Assembly: GCA_905200945.1 (NCBI GenBank)
Contig: CAJKMG010000002.1
Span: forward strand, 186,001-250,000
Length of the DNA stretch: 64,000 bases
Origin: an uncultured Akkermansia sp.
GTDB taxonomy: Bacteria > Verrucomicrobiota > Verrucomicrobiia > Verrucomicrobiales > Akkermansiaceae
Direction: 5' to 3'
Part shown: piece after piece, positions 41,808 through 50,705 of the stretch
Position numbering within the stretch: position 1 is the stretch's first letter
How the letters are laid out: every line of letters begins with the position of its first letter
Made by a program: the position numbers and the translations under genes
The notes under the pieces: model-generated
Database searches by the model: none
What the model was told of the DNA's origin: nothing
Seen by the model: only the letters and a program-made list of their open reading frames with translations

Positions 41808-43376
41808 TCAGACGGTATCTGCGTCGCATATTGTCCGTCGCCTTCTGATGCAGGCGATTGCATAAAGAAACAAAATTGGGAGCGTCATGATGACAGGCAA
41901 CAGGTAGCGGATCTCGTAAGTGGTGGCAACCGCTCCAATCACAAGAACGGTCCCATAAAAAGGGACGAAAGGGATCAGATATTTCCAGCGCCGGAACATG
42001 CAGACAAGAAGCAAAGTGATGAAACAGCCATAATACAGACACAGCTGGGGAGACCGTCTCACGCAGGCATTGGGAGACATGTTCCATACCATCTGGCTGT
42101 TCAAAAGGAGGATCTTTGCCGCTTTCAGAGGGTTATCGACAGCGACGGAGAAAAACAAGCGGGTGATCATTTCCCCTTTATCCGTCAAGGTTGTATTGAA
42201 CGAATATCTGGCCCCAATTTCCAAGGAAGGGAACAGACCGCTCCAAAGATATTTCTCGCCGCGCGCAGTCGACACAACAGGGTGCAGGGAATCATGAAAA
42301 TGATGATAACGTTCCAGAATCATTTCCCTGGGCATGATTTCCCGTTCAATAAGTTCCATATCCTGCTCGCTCACATGCCCCCCTTCCGCAACGACATCGC
42401 AAATGACATGCGCCATTTTGGCATACCTTGTGCCTGTTCTCTGTTGATCCGCATGCAACGCTTCAGGAAGTACGGCAGAGGCAAACAGCCAGCATGCCAG
42501 AGCAGCCGATAAAGGAATCCACAGGCGACAACGCACCTCTTTCTGACGCAGCATGCAGCACGCAAGCACAGCAATGGTAAAGAAAAACGGAACGCTTCCG
42601 TCGTAGCGAAAACACCCCATTCCCGCCAGACCCAGAGCAATCATCCACAGGGACGATTTTCTCGTCTCCAGCATCTCCATGCAAAGGCCAAGAGTCAAAG
42701 TCATCACGGAAATGGCATAGGGCGTATCCTTAATGACGGTCGTCACCAGATTGAATTGGTAAATGCTGAACAGAATCGCAGCAAGCACGATGCATGCGGG
42801 AATTTTTTCACGGATCCCCCAGGAAAGCATCATCAACAGAACAAACAGAAAGAGTAATAACTGGACTAGAACGATTGCATGAATATGATGCCAAATTCCT
42901 AAAATTCCCTCGCAAAACAATGTGTGGGTCAACGTGTGGGTGACGCCATAATGTCCGCTGAGGATCTGCGGATATTGACAATGTTCAAAGTCCCAGCAAG
43001 TTGCTGTCCCTGTGCGTATCCAGACGAGCGCCAGTGCGAGCGCAATCAGCCCCGCAACGCCCCACTTCTGTCGTTGATTCCAGTTTGACTGATGCTCTGC
43101 GCCATACCACAAAATGCTGTTCAAAGCTTGAAGAGACAGACACAGCGCCGCAAACATAAGACAGAATACACCCGCATTCCTTAAAATTGCCCTCGCGTCG
43201 TTAAAGCAGAATCCTTCCACGCTGAACACATAAGATAAAGGGAAAAGAACCAGGGCGCCAGGAGCGGCAAAAAGAACAATCCATCGCCAAGGGACGGCGT
43301 GTTCTTTTACGGGCATTTTCCATAAAACAAACAGAGAGCAGATGATGATCAGGGCAAACGAAACAGAGAACATGGC
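41808..43376 (-). CDS. Polytopic membrane protein of unknown function, AT-richer than neighbours
   Basis: The 522-residue protein has ten or more hydrophobic segments and a large loop (ARGEKYLWSGLFPSLEIGARY). A conserved-looking GCFRYDGSVPFFFTIA and a DTPYAISVMTLTLGL segment recall membrane glycosyltransferases of the GT-C type, in which a loop acid is catalytic, but the family is not recognised. The ATG at 43376 is preferred to a TTG 15 bases upstream. Codons look AT-richer than in surrounding genes; one 60-base line (42841-42900) has 22 G+C. It ends 68 bases before rpmI and its upstream region holds a paired palindrome, so it may be an acquired gene. Confidence 0.55.
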   Translation of the reverse strand, partial: AMFSVSFALIIICSLFVLWKMPVKEHAVPWRWIVLFAAPGALVLFPLSYVFSVEGFCFNDARAILRNAGVFCLMFAALCLSLQALNSILWYGAEHQSNWNQRQKWGVAGLIALALALVWIRTGTATCWDFEHCQYPQILSGHYGVTHTLTHTLFCEGILGIWHHIHAIVLVQLLLFLFVLLMMLSWGIREKIPACIVLAAILFSIYQFNLVTTVIKDTPYAISVMTLTLGLCMEMLETRKSSLWMIALGLAGMGCFRYDGSVPFFFTIAVLACCMLRQKEVRCRLWIPLSAALACWLFASAVLPEALHADQQRTGTRYAKMAHVICDVVAEGGHVSEQDMELIEREIMPREMILERYHHFHDSLHPVVSTARGEKYLWSGLFPSLEIGARYSFNTTLTDKGEMITRLFFSVAVDNPLKAAKILLLNSQMVWNMSPNACVRRSPQLCLYYGCFITLLLVCMFRRWKYLIPFVPFYGTVLVIGAVATTYEIRYLLPVIMTLPILFLYAIACIRRRRTICDADTV

Positions 43377-43406
43377 AAACAGGGGGGGCAAAACTGCCGT
43401 CTATTT

Positions 43407-43430
43407 GCTAACGGATTAGAAATCCGTTGT
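43407..43430. repeat. Palindromic repeat, left member of an inverted pair
   Basis: AACGGATT AGA AATCCGTT is a perfect 8-bp-arm palindrome at 43410-43428. With its flanks (GCTAACGG...CCGTTGT) it is repeated in inverted orientation at 43562-43587. Confidence 0.75.
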
Positions 43431-43561
43431 CAAGGTAAAATGTTCTAAAAGGGCCATTTACGCATATTCAAGCGTGCATGAAAATGTTGCTGCTTATTCC
43501 TGGATCAGAGGTATTTTTCTCATTATAAACGATTTTAGCATATGAACAGGCGTTGCGGATA

Positions 43562-43587
43562 ACAACGGATTTCTAATCTGCGTTAGC
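43562..43587. repeat. Palindromic repeat, right member of an inverted pair
   Basis: Reverse-complemented, this reads GCTAACG, then CA, then GATTAGAAATCCGTTGT, so it differs from the left member only by a small change in one arm. The pair is about 150 bases apart, like a REPIN. Confidence 0.75.
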
Positions 43588-43728
43588 GTCACACCCTCAC
43601 ATCTCTTTCAGCAATTAAGCGATCACTCGAACATCACATCGTCCCCAAAAAACAGGGATGCGAAGAGCAGGAAAGAAGCATGGAACAGTCGTATTGCCGG
43701 AAATTGAATTCAGACAAACACTCCTCCT

Positions 43729-45870
43729 TCATGCTTTTTTGCCGTCTCTGCGCATTCTTCTGATTTCATCCCGAATCAAGGCGGCCCGTTCAAATTCCAA
43801 ATGGGAAGCAGCCTCCTTCATTTCCGCCTCCAGCCTGGCAATGCGTTCTTCCATCCCATACCCGGCTTCATCCTCCGCCACGCGGAAAGACTCTTCATCA
43901 TCCTCTGCGTACAACTTCAACTGTCCCTGTTCGGAACGGCTCACCGTCTGCGGAACAATGTCGTGTTCCCGGTTGTATCTCTCCTGAATGCCCCGGCGGT
44001 AATCCGTCAGCTCAATCAGCCGTTTGATGGAATCCGTCATCACATCCGCAAACAAGACGCACTCTCCATTCAAATGCCGCGCGGCGCGGCCCGCCGTCTG
44101 CACCAGGGACGTCTCATTACGCAAAAACCCCTCCTTGTCCGCATCCAGAATGCACACCAGGGAAACTTCCGGCAAATCCAGACCTTCCCTGAGCAGGTTA
44201 ATGCCTACCAGAACATCTATCCTCCTGGCTCTCAAGGCACGTAAAATCTCCACGCGCTCAATCGCATCCACATCCGCATGAATATAGGACACCTTCAACC
44301 CCACCCCTCTCAGGTACTCCGTCAAATCTTCCGCCGTCTTTTTGGTCAGCGTCGTAACCAGAACGCGTTCATTTTTGGCAACGCGTTCATTGCACATGGC
44401 GATCGTCTCATCAATCTGACCTTTCAACGGACGGATGGTAATCTTCGGCTCCAGCAACCCGGTAGGCCGGATAATCTGCTCTACAATCAGGGGGGTAGAA
44501 CGCCTGGTAGGGTCAAATTTTTCCACCGGTTCCGTGGATGGGCTGGGAGTGACTCGAATGTCCTTGGGAGAGGCAAACAAGATTCCTTTGAACCCTTCCG
44601 GAGCCTTCTCTCCGGATCTGGCGGCACGGCGCACGGGAATATACGTTCTATTATCCGCACGGCAATTTACCAGTTCAAACGGCCCCGGGGTAGCGGAAGC
44701 ATACACAATCTGGTTCTGCCTTTCCATAAATTCATGGAATTTCAAAGGCCTGTTATCCAGGGCGCTGGGCAGACGGAAACCATGCTCCACCAGAATATTT
44801 TTACGGCTTCGGTCCCCCTCGTACATGCCTCCCAGCTGCGGCACCGCCACATGACTTTCATCAATCAGGGTCAATGAATCCTTGGGAAAGAAATCCAGCA
44901 GGGTGGACGGAGCGCTTCCGGGCAGGCGGCCGGACAAATGGCGGGAATAATTCTCAATCCCCTTGCAGAAACCCAGCTCCTCTATCAGCTCCAAATCATA
45001 ATCCGTGCGCAATTTAAGCCGCTGCGCTTCCAGAAGACGCCCATGCTTCTCAAACCAGCCTACGCGGTCCTCCAACTCTTCCCGGATAGCCTTCAACGCC
45101 GCCGCCCGTTTCTCCGGAGCGGCCACATACTGCTTGGCCGGGAAAAAAGTGTAGCTCCCAAGCCGTTCCCTCACGCGCCCGGTGGCGGAGTCAATCAAAG
45201 AAACCCGTTCCACCTCGTCGCCGAAAAATTCTACGCGGATTGCCTCACCTTCCGAATAAGCGGGGAACACCTCCACCACCTCACCGCGCACGCGGAACGT
45301 GCCGCGGGTAAAATCAAAATCCTGCCGCTCGAACAGGCGTTCCACCAGCTGCTTCAAAAACACGTCCCGGTCCATGACGTCCCCCTCGCGCATGCGCAGC
45401 GTCAGGTTCCTGTAATCCTCCGGGGTGGACAGGCCGTAAATGCAGGAGACGGATGCCACCACAATCACATCCCGCCGCGTCATCAGGGAATTCATGGCAT
45501 TCAGGCTCAGGCGGTCCAACTCGTCATTAATGGCGGAATCCTTCTCAATATAGGTATCGGAACTGGCGATATACGCCTCCGGCTGGTAATAATCGAAATA
45601 GGAAACGTAGTAGTCCACCGCGTTATTCGGAAAAAAGCTCTTCAGCTCCGAATGGAGCTGCGCGGCAAGCGTCTTGTTGTGGGAAATCACCAGCGTGGGC
45701 CTGTTCATCCGGGCAATCAAATTCGCCATGGTGAATGTCTTGCCGCTCCCGGTCACCCCCAGGAGCCCCTGGTGCTTGTTACCCGCCTCCAGAGACTTGA
45801 GCAGCTTGCCGATGGCCTGCTCCTGGTCTCCGGAAGGCTTGAAGGAGGAATTCAATTCAAAAGACGACAT
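43729..45870 (-). CDS. uvrB: Excinuclease ABC subunit B
   Basis: UvrB is the damage-verifying helicase of nucleotide excision repair. The 713-residue protein has Walker A GVTGSGKT at 38-45, the beta-hairpin YYVSYFDYYQPEAYIASSDT used to test for damage, the motif TLIDESHV, the later DVLVGINLLREGLDLPEVSL and TAGRAARHLNG, and a C-terminal UVR domain (EERIARLEAEMKEAASHLEF) that binds UvrC. The usual length is 660-680. About 50 extra residues (401-462) lie between YASATPGPFEL and VEQIIRPTGLLEP. The start at 45870 fits the MSSFELNSSFKPSGDQEQAI N-terminus. Confidence 0.96.
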   Translation of the reverse strand: MSSFELNSSFKPSGDQEQAIGKLLKSLEAGNKHQGLLGVTGSGKTFTMANLIARMNRPTLVISHNKTLAAQLHSELKSFFPNNAVDYYVSYFDYYQPEAYIASSDTYIEKDSAINDELDRLSLNAMNSLMTRRDVIVVASVSCIYGLSTPEDYRNLTLRMREGDVMDRDVFLKQLVERLFERQDFDFTRGTFRVRGEVVEVFPAYSEGEAIRVEFFGDEVERVSLIDSATGRVRERLGSYTFFPAKQYVAAPEKRAAALKAIREELEDRVGWFEKHGRLLEAQRLKLRTDYDLELIEELGFCKGIENYSRHLSGRLPGSAPSTLLDFFPKDSLTLIDESHVAVPQLGGMYEGDRSRKNILVEHGFRLPSALDNRPLKFHEFMERQNQIVYASATPGPFELVNCRADNRTYIPVRRAARSGEKAPEGFKGILFASPKDIRVTPSPSTEPVEKFDPTRRSTPLIVEQIIRPTGLLEPKITIRPLKGQIDETIAMCNERVAKNERVLVTTLTKKTAEDLTEYLRGVGLKVSYIHADVDAIERVEILRALRARRIDVLVGINLLREGLDLPEVSLVCILDADKEGFLRNETSLVQTAGRAARHLNGECVLFADVMTDSIKRLIELTDYRRGIQERYNREHDIVPQTVSRSEQGQLKLYAEDDEESFRVAEDEAGYGMEERIARLEAEMKEAASHLEFERAALIRDEIRRMRRDGKKA

Positions 45871-45956
45871 ACGCGATGCCGTCAGTATAATGCCCCCTCC
45901 CCGCCGGGCTAGGACAATGTTTGACAATTTCCCCCTCCTGACCCAGTATATGCGGC

Positions 45957-46337
45957 ATGTACATTCCCACACAGGAAGAACGATATGCAAAAAAAGGGCT
46001 TGTTTCCCTCATCCTGTGCGTCGTGGTTCCTTCCTGCCTGTACGTCTCTCTTCTGTCCAAACAGCTGATGATGGTGCGCGGGCATGAATGGGAAGCTGTC
46101 ATGAAACTCTTTCTGGCATTCACCTACCCGCTGGCGGCCCTCTTCTCCATGACGGGCATTCCGTTCTTCTGGTGGTCTGTGGGCATCTCTCTGGCGGTTC
46201 ATGCCGGCATCGTCGCCTGGCTGAAAACAACGCCTCTACTGTCCCCTAAAAAAGCCGTCTGCATCGCCCTGTGCCTGGGAATGCTGGACTTTCTGTTCGT
46301 GAAACTATTTCCCTTTCCGGCACAAATCATGGGATAA
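45957..46337 (+). CDS. Small membrane protein of unknown function
   Basis: The 126-residue protein has about four hydrophobic segments, LVSLILCVVVPSCLYVSLL, LFLAFTYPLAALFSMTG, FWWSVGISLAVHAGIVAWL and ALCLGMLDFLFVKLF, and short charged loops. It matches nothing I recognise. It is divergent from uvrB with 86 bases between and converges with the exported protein gene at 46377. Confidence 0.6.
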   Translation: MYIPTQEERYAKKGLVSLILCVVVPSCLYVSLLSKQLMMVRGHEWEAVMKLFLAFTYPLAALFSMTGIPFFWWSVGISLAVHAGIVAWLKTTPLLSPKKAVCIALCLGMLDFLFVKLFPFPAQIMG

Positions 46338-46376
46338 GCCCGCCCGGGAAAACATCCGGGCAGGACACGAACCGGG

Positions 46377-46832
46377 TCAGGACTGCTTTTTAGACAGGGC
46401 GGCAACCTGTTTCTTAATCTCTCGCGCTGTCTTTTTGGAGTCGGCCTTATAGGCCTCATAAGTAAAACACTGCGCTCCGGAACCGTCGTTGGCGGTCAAC
46501 ACCAGCTTGGGGAAAAATTTCCCCTTTTTCAACGCTTCCTTCACGGGAGCGGGCGCCGCGGACTTACCGCCTTCCTTCACCGGAAGATAGACCAGCACGC
46601 ATTTTTTTCCTACAGCGTCAAGAAAACCTTTCGTCGCTCCGGAGGCAAGCGGACACGTCGTAGCCGTATTCGTATAAAGATAAGCCACGGGTTTCTTTTG
46701 TTCCTGAGCCGTTTTCAACGCCTCTTCCATCCGCTCCGAGGCAAATGTGCCTTTGGGAAGCTTGATATCCGCCCATGAATGGCAGGAAACGGCCAAAGTA
46801 CAGATACTCAATAGGGTAATTACATTTTTCAT
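46377..46832 (-). CDS. Exported protein of unknown function, possibly thioredoxin-fold
   Basis: The 151-residue protein has a Sec signal peptide (MKNVITLLSICTLAVSCHSWA; Cys 17 is an alternative lipobox, weak) and a basic tail. EALKTAQEQKKPVAYLYTNTATTCPLAS is the layout of a thioredoxin-like strand and helix in which TTCPLAS would take the CxxC place with only one Cys. KKCVLVYLPV and FPKLVLTANDGSGAQCF follow as later strands. This would make it a non-redox relative; the fold is a guess. It is alone, facing the small membrane protein gene. Confidence 0.6.
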   Translation of the reverse strand: MKNVITLLSICTLAVSCHSWADIKLPKGTFASERMEEALKTAQEQKKPVAYLYTNTATTCPLASGATKGFLDAVGKKCVLVYLPVKEGGKSAAPAPVKEALKKGKFFPKLVLTANDGSGAQCFTYEAYKADSKKTAREIKKQVAALSKKQS

Positions 46833-46937
46833 GTACTTTTACACCTACTGGCTCCTTAAAAAATGTCAAGAGCAAAATCTTCTGTTTAATCTTGGACATC
46901 AGGGTGCAATATGATAAAGTGCGTTCGTCCGTTCGTC

Positions 46938-47022
46938 GCGCCTGTGGCGAAATTGGTAGACGCGCCAGACTTAGGATCTGGTGCCGAAAGGCGTACAGGT
47001 TCGAGTCCTGCCAGGCGCACCA
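46938..47022 (+). tRNA. tRNA-Leu (anticodon TAG)
   Basis: The acceptor stem GCGCCTG / CAGGCGC is followed by A and CCA (47020-47022). The anticodon stem CCAGA / TCTGG closes the loop CTTAGGA (anticodon TAG, reading CUA). The variable arm (TGCCGAAAGGCGT) is long, as in class II tRNA-Leu, and the T arm is ACAGG TTCGAGT CCTGC. Confidence 0.96.
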
Positions 47023-47053
47023 TTTCATAATAGAGGCATATCATTAATAGTGG

Positions 47054-48214
47054 TTACCTATATTTTTTGAGTAAAGGAGCGATAAGAGCCGTCCCCAGTC
47101 CAATCAGGGCAATCAGGGAGAAAGACCACCGGAGGGAGGAAGCATGGGCGATATGCCCAATGACCGGAGGGCCCATCAGGAACCCCAGAAAGCCAATGGT
47201 GGAGACGGAAGCCAGCGCCATGCTGGGAATCATTTTCCGGGATTTCCCGGCCATGCTGTAGCAGAGCGGGACAATGGAAGAGGTGCCAAAGCCCACCAGC
47301 AGAAAGCCCAGCGTGGCGGACCACAACATCGGGAACAGGACAGAGACCAGCAACCCCGAGGCAATGAGGATGCCGCTGGCGCGCAGAACCCGTACAGGAC
47401 CGAAGCGCATCACCAGGCGGTCTGCCGTAAAACGCCCCAGGGCCATGGTGCTCATGAATGCCACATACCCCATCTGCACCAGCCCCGGGCCGGGTTTTAC
47501 CACGCTTTCAAAATACACGCCGCTCCAGTCAAACATGGTTCCCTCGCTCACCATGCTTCCGAAAGCGATCAGTCCGATGACCAGTACATAGGCATCCATG
47601 CTCCGGAACATGCCGCCGCCCTGAGTGGAGGAACGCCGGGCATCTCTCGGCAGAAGATAGGGTGAAAAAGCAGCCAGAATAATCATGCATATCAGGAAAA
47701 TGGCGATGAAGTGCGTCTCCGCAGAGATATGCCAGTCCACCATGGCTGCTCCCAGCAAAGCTCCGAAAAAACCCGCCAGGCTCCATAAACCGTGAAAACG
47801 GGCCATGATGCTGCACCGGTACAGCCGTTCCACTCCCACTCCCTGCGTATTGACGGATATATTCGTCAGATTTGCGGCTACTCCAAAGAAGAACAACCCG
47901 GCCGCCAGCCCCCAGAAAGACCCCGCCATTCCCAGGCATACAAGCACGGCAGGATAAAAGACGGATGCCGCCATCAGTATTTTCCGGCTGCCGCAACGGC
48001 CAACCAGGTAACCGGATAGCGCCATGGCGGACATCTGCCCCACCGGAACAGCAAAGAGCACGGACCCCAAGTCGGCATCATTCAACCCCAATGCCCCTTT
48101 GATGTCCGGGATTCGGGATGCCCAGCTGGCGAATACCAAACCCTGAAGAAAATAAAAGGTACTGACCGACAGACGGTAAACACCTTGCGTTGTTTTGGGA
48201 AGAGGCACATTCAT
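47054..48214 (-). CDS. MFS transporter (YbjJ-like)
   Basis: The 386-residue protein has twelve hydrophobic segments. FASWASRIPDIKGALGLNDADLGSVL in the first loop and helix, and LFGR-like ALGRFTADRLVMRFGPVRVLRASG between halves, are the pattern of the FucP/YbjJ branch of the major facilitator superfamily. Substrate is unknown; relatives take up sugars or export small molecules. The start at 48214 places the first helix close to the N-terminus. It follows nuoA on the same strand behind a terminator and lies beyond the tRNA-Leu. Confidence 0.87.
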   Translation of the reverse strand: MNVPLPKTTQGVYRLSVSTFYFLQGLVFASWASRIPDIKGALGLNDADLGSVLFAVPVGQMSAMALSGYLVGRCGSRKILMAASVFYPAVLVCLGMAGSFWGLAAGLFFFGVAANLTNISVNTQGVGVERLYRCSIMARFHGLWSLAGFFGALLGAAMVDWHISAETHFIAIFLICMIILAAFSPYLLPRDARRSSTQGGGMFRSMDAYVLVIGLIAFGSMVSEGTMFDWSGVYFESVVKPGPGLVQMGYVAFMSTMALGRFTADRLVMRFGPVRVLRASGILIASGLLVSVLFPMLWSATLGFLLVGFGTSSIVPLCYSMAGKSRKMIPSMALASVSTIGFLGFLMGPPVIGHIAHASSLRWSFSLIALIGLGTALIAPLLKKYR

Positions 48215-48378
48215 GATGAATTTCCTGACCGCGCAAACGCTATCCCTATTCCCCTCTCCTGGCAAGAGAAATCATCTTTTGTACAATAAGATTTTACATG
48301 CAAAAAGGCATCCGGAAAAAGGACAGGATTTATGGATATTTCTCCCCTGCCATTTTCCAAGGCAATTTTTCTTTCACA

Positions 48379-48413
48379 TAAAAAACGCCGTATTCCTCAT
48401 GGAACACGGCGTT
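48379..48413 (-). terminator. Rho-independent terminator after nuoA
   Basis: On the minus strand the stem AACGCCGT / ACGGCGTT, with an inner TTCC / GGAA pairing, is followed by TTTTT. It lies 20 bases past the nuoA stop. Confidence 0.85.
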
Positions 48414-48434
48414 GGTAAAAGGGAACAAAAATGG

Positions 48435-48827
48435 TCAACGGGGATCGTGGTGCCAGTTCAGGGCACCCTTGCCCAGCGCATACAGGTAGGCCACCAGCAA
48501 AATGCCAATGAAAATGCACATGGCCGTGAACGATTCCGGATTCATCATAATGTAGTCCCGGAAATTGACGGCCCAAGGATAGAGGAATACCACTTCCAAG
48601 TCAAAAATGACAAAGAGCATGGCCACCATATAGAATTTTACGGAGAACATGGGAGCGCCTTCCCCCATGGGAATCATCCCGCATTCATAGGGAACGTCCG
48701 CAGGTTTGCGCACGGAAGAACGCTTGCCCATCAAGATACTGAGCAACAAAATCATGCCGGCCAGCCCCAGGGCGGCCACCACCTGCACGAGCACTGAAAA
48801 AAATTCCTGATTCATGACGTCTGACAT
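48435..48827 (-). CDS. nuoA: NADH-quinone oxidoreductase subunit A
   Basis: NuoA is one of the small membrane subunits of respiratory complex I. The 130-residue protein has three membrane helices (SVLVQVVAALGLAGMILLLS, FYMVAMLFVIFDLEVVFLYPWA, and FIGILLVAYLYALGKGAL) and the family motif DVPYECGM in the loop and FVIFDLEVVFLYP with the conserved Glu. It starts at the ATG in MSDVMNQEFF. No nuoB or other nuo gene is next to it, and a terminator follows, so it is solitary here. A longer in-frame start at 48881 adds a hydrophobic run but is less likely. Confidence 0.93.
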   Translation of the reverse strand: MSDVMNQEFFSVLVQVVAALGLAGMILLLSILMGKRSSVRKPADVPYECGMIPMGEGAPMFSVKFYMVAMLFVIFDLEVVFLYPWAVNFRDYIMMNPESFTAMCIFIGILLVAYLYALGKGALNWHHDPR

Positions 48828-49220
48828 GGATGTACCACAGACATTACGGAAAAGCAAAACTAAAAGGGCGGCAACTTTCATGCTGACGGGAGGGAAGGGG
48901 AAATCCCGTCACCCTCCCTGCCAGATATTACAGAGGCAACAGCCCGTTCCATGGGGATGCCAACGGAATCCTGAGGGAAAAAATTCCCCCGCGTACAGAA
49001 GGCAAACCGGGCATTTTCCGGCAAAAACACGGCAGAGACCAAGATTTTCCCCCTGGGAATTCCTTTCTATGGTCTTTGTCTTCCAGAGCACCTCTCAACA
49101 AACATTCATTTATCGCAGGACTCCTCTATCCGGCTTTTAAAACGCTACGCTCAGGCAGGGTACAGCCTTCCGTTTCAGCATTCGCCGACTAACCGGCAAC
49201 GGCATCAGCCAGCAACGGAC
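48828..49220. other. Intergenic region upstream of nuoA
   Basis: No gene is supported in this 390-base stretch on either strand. It must contain the nuoA promoter, but no convincing consensus was seen. Confidence 0.5.
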
Positions 49221-49409
49221 TCATGCTCCCATCAAATGGAAAATCCATCTTCCGGCCGCTTCCATCAGGATAATACACCCCGCTAATATTCCAAAAAGAA
49301 TTCCCGCCAATTTAAGCAGCAGAAAGCCTATTCCCAAAAAAACACCGCCTATGCAAGCAAACACGGCCATCGCCAGCATATCAAAAAAATCTGACAATAA
49401 CATCAACAT
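49221..49409 (-). CDS. Small hydrophobic membrane protein of unknown function
   Basis: A 62-residue protein (start at 49409; a longer start at 49460 would overlap the next gene by 22 bases) made mostly of hydrophobic residues, with FFDMLAMAVFACIGGVFLGIG and LLLKLAGILFGILAGCIILM as two helices. It matches nothing I recognise. It lies 29 bases downstream of the HAD phosphatase and may be in its transcript. Confidence 0.5.
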   Translation of the reverse strand: MLMLLSDFFDMLAMAVFACIGGVFLGIGFLLLKLAGILFGILAGCIILMEAAGRWIFHLMGA

Positions 49410-49438
49410 AACTCTGATTTTATTCCATTCCCCGGCAA

Positions 49439-50278
49439 TTAGAAACGGGGTCTCCCGCAATCCCCTTCCCTTTCCTGCGGAGAACGGACGGCCAACATCT
49501 TTTCAAGTACCTGCATCACTCCGTTTTCCTCATTGGACGGAGCCTCAAACACAGCCATGGAACGGATTTCCGGCACGGCATTCGCCACGGCATAGCTGCA
49601 ACGCGCCTGCCGCATCATCGGAGCGTCATTCATCTGATCCCCGAAAACCATCGTCTCCTCCGGAGAAACTCCCAGTTTCCGCTGAATCAGTTCCAGGGCG
49701 GCCCCCTTATTGGCCTCCTTCCGGCTAATATCCATCCATTTCTCTCCGGAGACTGCTACCTGGAAACCATGTTCCAAATGCTTCAGCCGGAGATAACTGT
49801 TTTCCCCGGCACCCAGGAAATCATATACTGCTATTTTCAGAAGTTTGTCCCCCTGCACCTCCAGCAGATCCCCCACTTCTTTACAGCGTGTGTAATATTT
49901 GCGGGCCTCCCGGACAAATTCCGGCTGTTTGTCCTCAATATATGCGGAATCCCTCCCTGCGAGGACGATGCAGGTTCCTTCAATGCGCCTGATCCCGGCA
50001 ATCAAACCGGCTACCGTTTCATGATCCATGTCCAGAAGCAGCCATTCTTCCCTACCCTCCGCCGCATAGGCTCCATTCTCGGCAATGAACAGCATCCGGT
50101 CCGCCACAGGGGCAAAGGTTCGGAGCAACCCGTCATACTGGCGTCCGCTTGCCGCCGCAAAACGAATGCCGCGAAGCTCAAGTTTCTTAAACAAGGGGAA
50201 AAACGCAGGGTCCAGTTCTCCCTTTCCATTAAGCAGCGTCCCATCCATATCGGACGCAATAAGTTTGACGGAATCCAT
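49439..50278 (-). CDS. Cof-type HAD-superfamily phosphatase
   Basis: This is a haloacid dehalogenase family phosphatase of the Cof/YkrA/YidA group acting on sugar phosphates or nucleotides. The 279-residue protein has the nucleophile motif ASDMDGTLLNGKGELDP, the second motif FAAASGRQYDGL, and the GDQMNDAPMMRQA Asp motif near the C-terminus. The IIB-type cap lies in between (residues about 85-190). The start at 50278 sits 8 residues before the DxD motif. It is transcribed with the small hydrophobic protein downstream. Confidence 0.93.
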   Translation of the reverse strand: MDSVKLIASDMDGTLLNGKGELDPAFFPLFKKLELRGIRFAAASGRQYDGLLRTFAPVADRMLFIAENGAYAAEGREEWLLLDMDHETVAGLIAGIRRIEGTCIVLAGRDSAYIEDKQPEFVREARKYYTRCKEVGDLLEVQGDKLLKIAVYDFLGAGENSYLRLKHLEHGFQVAVSGEKWMDISRKEANKGAALELIQRKLGVSPEETMVFGDQMNDAPMMRQARCSYAVANAVPEIRSMAVFEAPSNEENGVMQVLEKMLAVRSPQEREGDCGRPRF

Positions 50279-50522
50279 AACGTTGCCAGAATCATCGTTT
50301 GTCCTCTCTTTCAAGGCAAGAGCAGCTTCAGACAGCACGGATCGGACAACGGAAGAAGAAAGCAGGAGACCTGCAGCGGAGATAGAGTTTTCCCCATCGT
50401 TTTACGGAAAATTCTCCATTTTCACATCAACCTCCGTTTCCTTTATTTTACTGTGATTGCAACAGCGGCAAATGCAAATAATTTGAAATCAGCCACACAT
50501 CTGCAATATCTAACATATCATA

Positions 50523-50539
50523 CCGGATTGCGAATCCGG
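50523..50539. repeat. Palindromic repeat, left member of a second inverted pair
   Basis: CCGGATT GCG AATCCGG is a perfect 7-bp-arm palindrome. Its core CGGATTGCGAATCCG is repeated, reverse-complemented, at 50691-50705. The layout is like the pair at 43410/43562. Confidence 0.75.
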
Positions 50540-50690
50540 ATACAATTCAAACAACTGGAATTGAATGATCCACGCCATAAGGCTCATGACTTTTGTGAAG
50601 CCCCGGTCATGACACCATATTTTCCGTTTCCTTCATAATTCGCTTTATCCACGAGCCCTTTTCCTGGATAAAGCGGAAAAAATCTTCCTT

Positions 50691-50705
50691 CGGATTCGCA
50701 ATCCG
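50691..50705. repeat. Palindromic repeat, right member of a second inverted pair
   Basis: CGGATT CGC AATCCG has 6-bp arms and is the exact reverse complement of the core of the left member, about 165 bases away. Confidence 0.75.

Noticed and set aside
45884..45935. Possible -10 and -35 boxes for uvrB and the divergent small gene
   Set aside because: The TATACT on the minus strand is good, but no -35 has proper spacing; on the plus strand TTGACA and TATATG are 20 bases apart.
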